From contig NZ_WQCF01000001.1 in NCBI RefSeq assembly GCF_013032455.1, positions 310,001-374,000 on the forward strand: a DNA stretch of 64,000 nt, written 5' to 3'. Numbering within the stretch: the first letter of the stretch is position 1; every line of letters begins with the position of its first letter. Positions 61,767 through 64,000 of this stretch are shown here, piece by piece. This stretch comes from Ruegeria atlantica. Its GTDB lineage: Bacteria > Pseudomonadota > Alphaproteobacteria > Rhodobacterales > Rhodobacteraceae. Position numbers and translations under genes: made by a program. The notes under the pieces were generated by a model. The model made no database searches, was not told the DNA's origin, and saw only the letters and a list, made by a program, of their open reading frames with translations.

Positions 61767-62975
61767 TTAACTGGGTTTTGCTATAGTGATCTGTGTCACA
61801 TCGCAGTTGCCAGTGTCAAAGGCTGCTCCGCATGCGGTCAAATAATAGTTCCACATGCGGCGGAAACGCTCATCAAAGCCCAGTTCGGAAATTTCGTCCC
61901 ATTTGTCGTTGAACGTATCGTACCAACGACGCAGGGTCAGATCGTAACTTTTGCCGAATTCACGTGATTTCACCACATTCAATCCTGCATCGGTCACCTG
62001 CTGTTTCAGGACCGAAGGCGCCGGAAGCATTCCGCCCGGAAAGATATATTTCTGAATGAAATCAACGCCATTTTTGTAGATATCCCAACGATGATCTGCG
62101 ACGGTGATAATTTGCAGCGTGGCTTGAGCACCCGGTTTCAGACGATCACGGACCGTTTCGAAATAGACAGGCCAGTACTTTTGGCCCACGGCCTCGAACA
62201 TCTCGATCGAGGCAATGCCGTCATATTGACCTCTTTCGTCACGGTAATCTTGTAATTTGAACTCAACAAGATCAGAAAGTCCTGCATTTTCAATTCTCTG
62301 CTTGGCAAAGTTCAACTGCTCTTGACTGATTGTAAGACCTGTGACCCGAAGGCCACGCTCTTTCGCGGCATATTCCGCGAAGCCACCCCAGCCACAACCG
62401 ATTTCAAGGATATGATCTCCGGGCTTTGCACCCATCTCGTCAACAAGGCTTGCGTATTTCGCGGTTTGAGCCTTTTCCAGACTTTCCTGCCCGGTCTCGA
62501 ACAGAGCGCTGGAATAGGTCATCGTATCGTCCAGCCACAAGCCGTAAAAATCATTCCCCAAATCATAGTGATACGAGATGTTCTTTTTGGCCTGCCGTCG
62601 GTGGTTGCGGTGCAGCCAAAAGCGCAAACGCTCGTAGGCTTGAACCAGAAACTTGCCGGTGAAATCGTCATACACGGTCTCGGTGCCCAGATGCACCAAA
62701 TCCATGAATGAGCGCAGGTCAGGCGTACTCCAGTCCCCTTCCAGGTAAGCGTCAGAAAAACCCAACTCTCCTTCACGGACCAGGCGCGCAAAGACGTCTG
62801 GGTCATGTATATCAACCCGCGCCACTGGCCCGGGCTTGGCACCTTCAGATCGGAACACGCGACCGTCCGGCAACGCTATGTCCAACCTGCCGGACTCCAT
62901 CCGGTTCAGCATCTTGAAGACCTGAGCAAAATATCTGGGCAGGTCTTTTTGCCCTTCGGTTGTTGTAAGGATCAT
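61767..62975 (-). CDS. Cyclopropane-fatty-acyl-phospholipid synthase family methyltransferase
   Basis: A 402-residue SAM-dependent enzyme that would methylenate or methylate unsaturated acyl chains of membrane lipids. The SAM-binding motif is ILEIGCGWGGFAEYAA; other family marks are YHYDLGNDFYGLWLDDTMTYS, IEMFEAVGQKYW and FIQKYIFPGGMLP. The start at 62975 (MILTTTEGQK) lies 3 bp after GGGGAGGG; a start 19 codons upstream is possible. Family members are 380-420 residues. It leads the transcription unit with trgA, trgB and cysK, all within short gaps. Confidence 0.9.
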   Translation of the reverse strand: MILTTTEGQKDLPRYFAQVFKMLNRMESGRLDIALPDGRVFRSEGAKPGPVARVDIHDPDVFARLVREGELGFSDAYLEGDWSTPDLRSFMDLVHLGTETVYDDFTGKFLVQAYERLRFWLHRNHRRQAKKNISYHYDLGNDFYGLWLDDTMTYSSALFETGQESLEKAQTAKYASLVDEMGAKPGDHILEIGCGWGGFAEYAAKERGLRVTGLTISQEQLNFAKQRIENAGLSDLVEFKLQDYRDERGQYDGIASIEMFEAVGQKYWPVYFETVRDRLKPGAQATLQIITVADHRWDIYKNGVDFIQKYIFPGGMLPAPSVLKQQVTDAGLNVVKSREFGKSYDLTLRRWYDTFNDKWDEISELGFDERFRRMWNYYLTACGAAFDTGNCDVTQITIAKPS

Positions 62976-63044
62976 CCGCCCTCCCCTTTGCGGCCTCAGT
63001 TCAAAGCTAGGCCGAGTTTGTGTTTCTGGCAAGTTTTCAGTTCC

Positions 63045-64000
63045 TTACCCGGTTTTTCGACCTTCATAAGCCGCCAACGCCCGCGCGCGACCTGTGGCCA
63101 ATTCGACCACCGGATTGGGGTACCCCGCTTTGGGGTCAAGCGCCCACGAACGTGGTATAGCCTGGAAATAGGCCAGTGCTGTTGCAGGCGGGTCGGCCTG
63201 CCCTTCGGCGATCCATCGCTTTACGTAGATTGCATCTGGATCGAATTTCTCTCGCTGCGTGTCAGGATTGAATATGCGAAAGAACGGTGAGGCGTCAGGA
63301 CCGGAACCTGCCACCCACTGCCAACCCATCGCATTTGCAGCCGGGTCCCAGTCAATCAGGCACTCAGAAAACCAGTCCATTCCGATTTTCCAGTGCGTCA
63401 TCAAATGTTTGGTCAAATAGCTCGCTACGATCATGCGGGCGCGATTGTGCATCCGCCCCGTTACGTACATTTCGCGCAATCCGGCATCGACCGCGGGTAT
63501 TCCTGTGCGGGCCTGACGCCAGGCGATCACCTCGGGCTGCCTAACATCAGTTTGCCATGGGAACGCATCCCATTCCGGCTTCCAATTTCCATGCAACAGT
63601 TGCGGGCTGTGATACATCAAGTGATAGGCAAACTCGCGCCAGACCATTTGGCGCAAGAATGCATCTGTCCCCCGCACGCCATTCATCGCCGCCCGCTGGA
63701 CCGCGTGCCAGATACAGCGTGGACCTAATTCGCCTATCGAAAGGTACTCTGACAGGCCCGAAGTGCTGTCCAAATCCAGACGATCCCGATTGCCCGAATA
63801 GTCTTGAATCCGGTCCAGAAACCGATGCAGAGCCTCGAAGGCGGCATTCTCTCCTGGTCGCACAAACGGCGTGACAACCGCCGCGCCCCGGTTCATTGCC
63901 GCACCCAGGTTCCACGTCTTTAAATATTCTGAAGATGGCCATTTTGACGGTGCCTTAAATGGCGGCACTGGTTCGGGCGCGGGAACTTCACGCCCCTGCA
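63045..64000 (-). CDS. DNA photolyase (cryptochrome/photolyase family), N-terminus beyond right edge
   Basis: C-terminal 318 residues of a light-driven repair enzyme for UV-induced pyrimidine dimers. The frame stays open to the window edge without a start, and the family is about 470 residues, so some 150 (the antenna-binding domain) are missing. FAD-binding motifs are present: TSGLSEYLSIGELGPRCIWH, VWREFAYHLMYH, TGIPAVDAGLREMYVTGRMH and WDPAANAMGWQWVAGSGPDA, ending in FFRIFNPDTQREKFDPDAIY. It resembles class I CPD photolyases; (6-4) activity cannot be excluded. Confidence 0.93.
   Translation of the reverse strand, partial: QGREVPAPEPVPPFKAPSKWPSSEYLKTWNLGAAMNRGAAVVTPFVRPGENAAFEALHRFLDRIQDYSGNRDRLDLDSTSGLSEYLSIGELGPRCIWHAVQRAAMNGVRGTDAFLRQMVWREFAYHLMYHSPQLLHGNWKPEWDAFPWQTDVRQPEVIAWRQARTGIPAVDAGLREMYVTGRMHNRARMIVASYLTKHLMTHWKIGMDWFSECLIDWDPAANAMGWQWVAGSGPDASPFFRIFNPDTQREKFDPDAIYVKRWIAEGQADPPATALAYFQAIPRSWALDPKAGYPNPVVELATGRARALAAYEGRKTG

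Overview
The window looks like chromosome from an alphaproteobacterium of the Rhodobacterales (Roseobacter group). This is an inference from gene content: a DUF6456/DUF6477 pair, the trgA-trgB-cysK tellurite locus, a PotABCD-type ABC operon, a heterotetrameric sarcosine oxidase operon and BKACE/Rieske betaine-type enzymes. Coding density is high, many neighbours overlap as ATGA or TGATG, and no phage, CRISPR array or rRNA was seen.

Layout. 0-16.8 kb is mostly housekeeping: oxyR (cut by the left edge), DUF6456 and DUF6477 proteins, a non-pyrrolysine MttB-family methyltransferase, a GNAT acetyltransferase, guaA, two DMT exporters, a FadL-type porin and a second beta-barrel protein, a P-loop ATPase, metA (acetyl-CoA type by its Glu111), an alpha/beta hydrolase, ppk2, a TetR regulator, and a truncated globin overlapping an adenylate cyclase. 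17-23.3 kb is a minus-strand operon with a spermidine/putrescine-class ABC transporter followed by creatinase. 23.4-28.7 kb holds a divergent pair of small operons: an Asp/Glu racemase-like protein, an M24 peptidase and a diaminopropionate ammonia-lyase-like enzyme on one side, and a DoeA-like ectoine hydrolase with an ArgE-like deacetylase on the other. 28.7-34.4 kb is a six-gene minus-strand operon built round a two-component flavin monooxygenase (LLM oxygenase plus a flavin reductase-NUDIX fusion), with a divergent LysR gene. 35.4-41.5 kb is soxBDAG with a convergent GlxA-type regulator. 41.5-46.5 kb is a mixed stretch: small membrane protein, LysR, YrbL-like kinase-fold protein, membrane adenylate cyclase and an orphan ParA.

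47.5-56.0 kb is the most unusual part. A seven-gene, tightly coupled minus-strand operon encodes a Rieske oxygenase of the carnitine/betaine family, a choline-sulfatase-like enzyme, two SDRs, a BKACE beta-keto acid cleavage enzyme, an aminobutyraldehyde dehydrogenase-like enzyme and a carnitine-dehydrogenase-like enzyme, with a CdhR-like GlxA regulator at its end. Two decayed IS6-type transposase relics in the same orientation flank it, and a tRNA-Ser(GGA) lies just outside. 56.6-64 kb is conserved again: a mechanosensitive channel, cysK, trgB, trgA, a cyclopropane-fatty-acid synthase-like methyltransferase and a DNA photolyase cut by the right edge.

Together the accessory loci point to use of methylated amines and compatible solutes as carbon and nitrogen sources. 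Creatine (creatinase) would yield sarcosine, sarcosine oxidase would yield glycine plus methylene-THF, and the ectoine-like and carnitine/choline-sulfate-like loci would deal with other osmolytes. The enzyme families are read from the proteins; the assigned substrates are inference.
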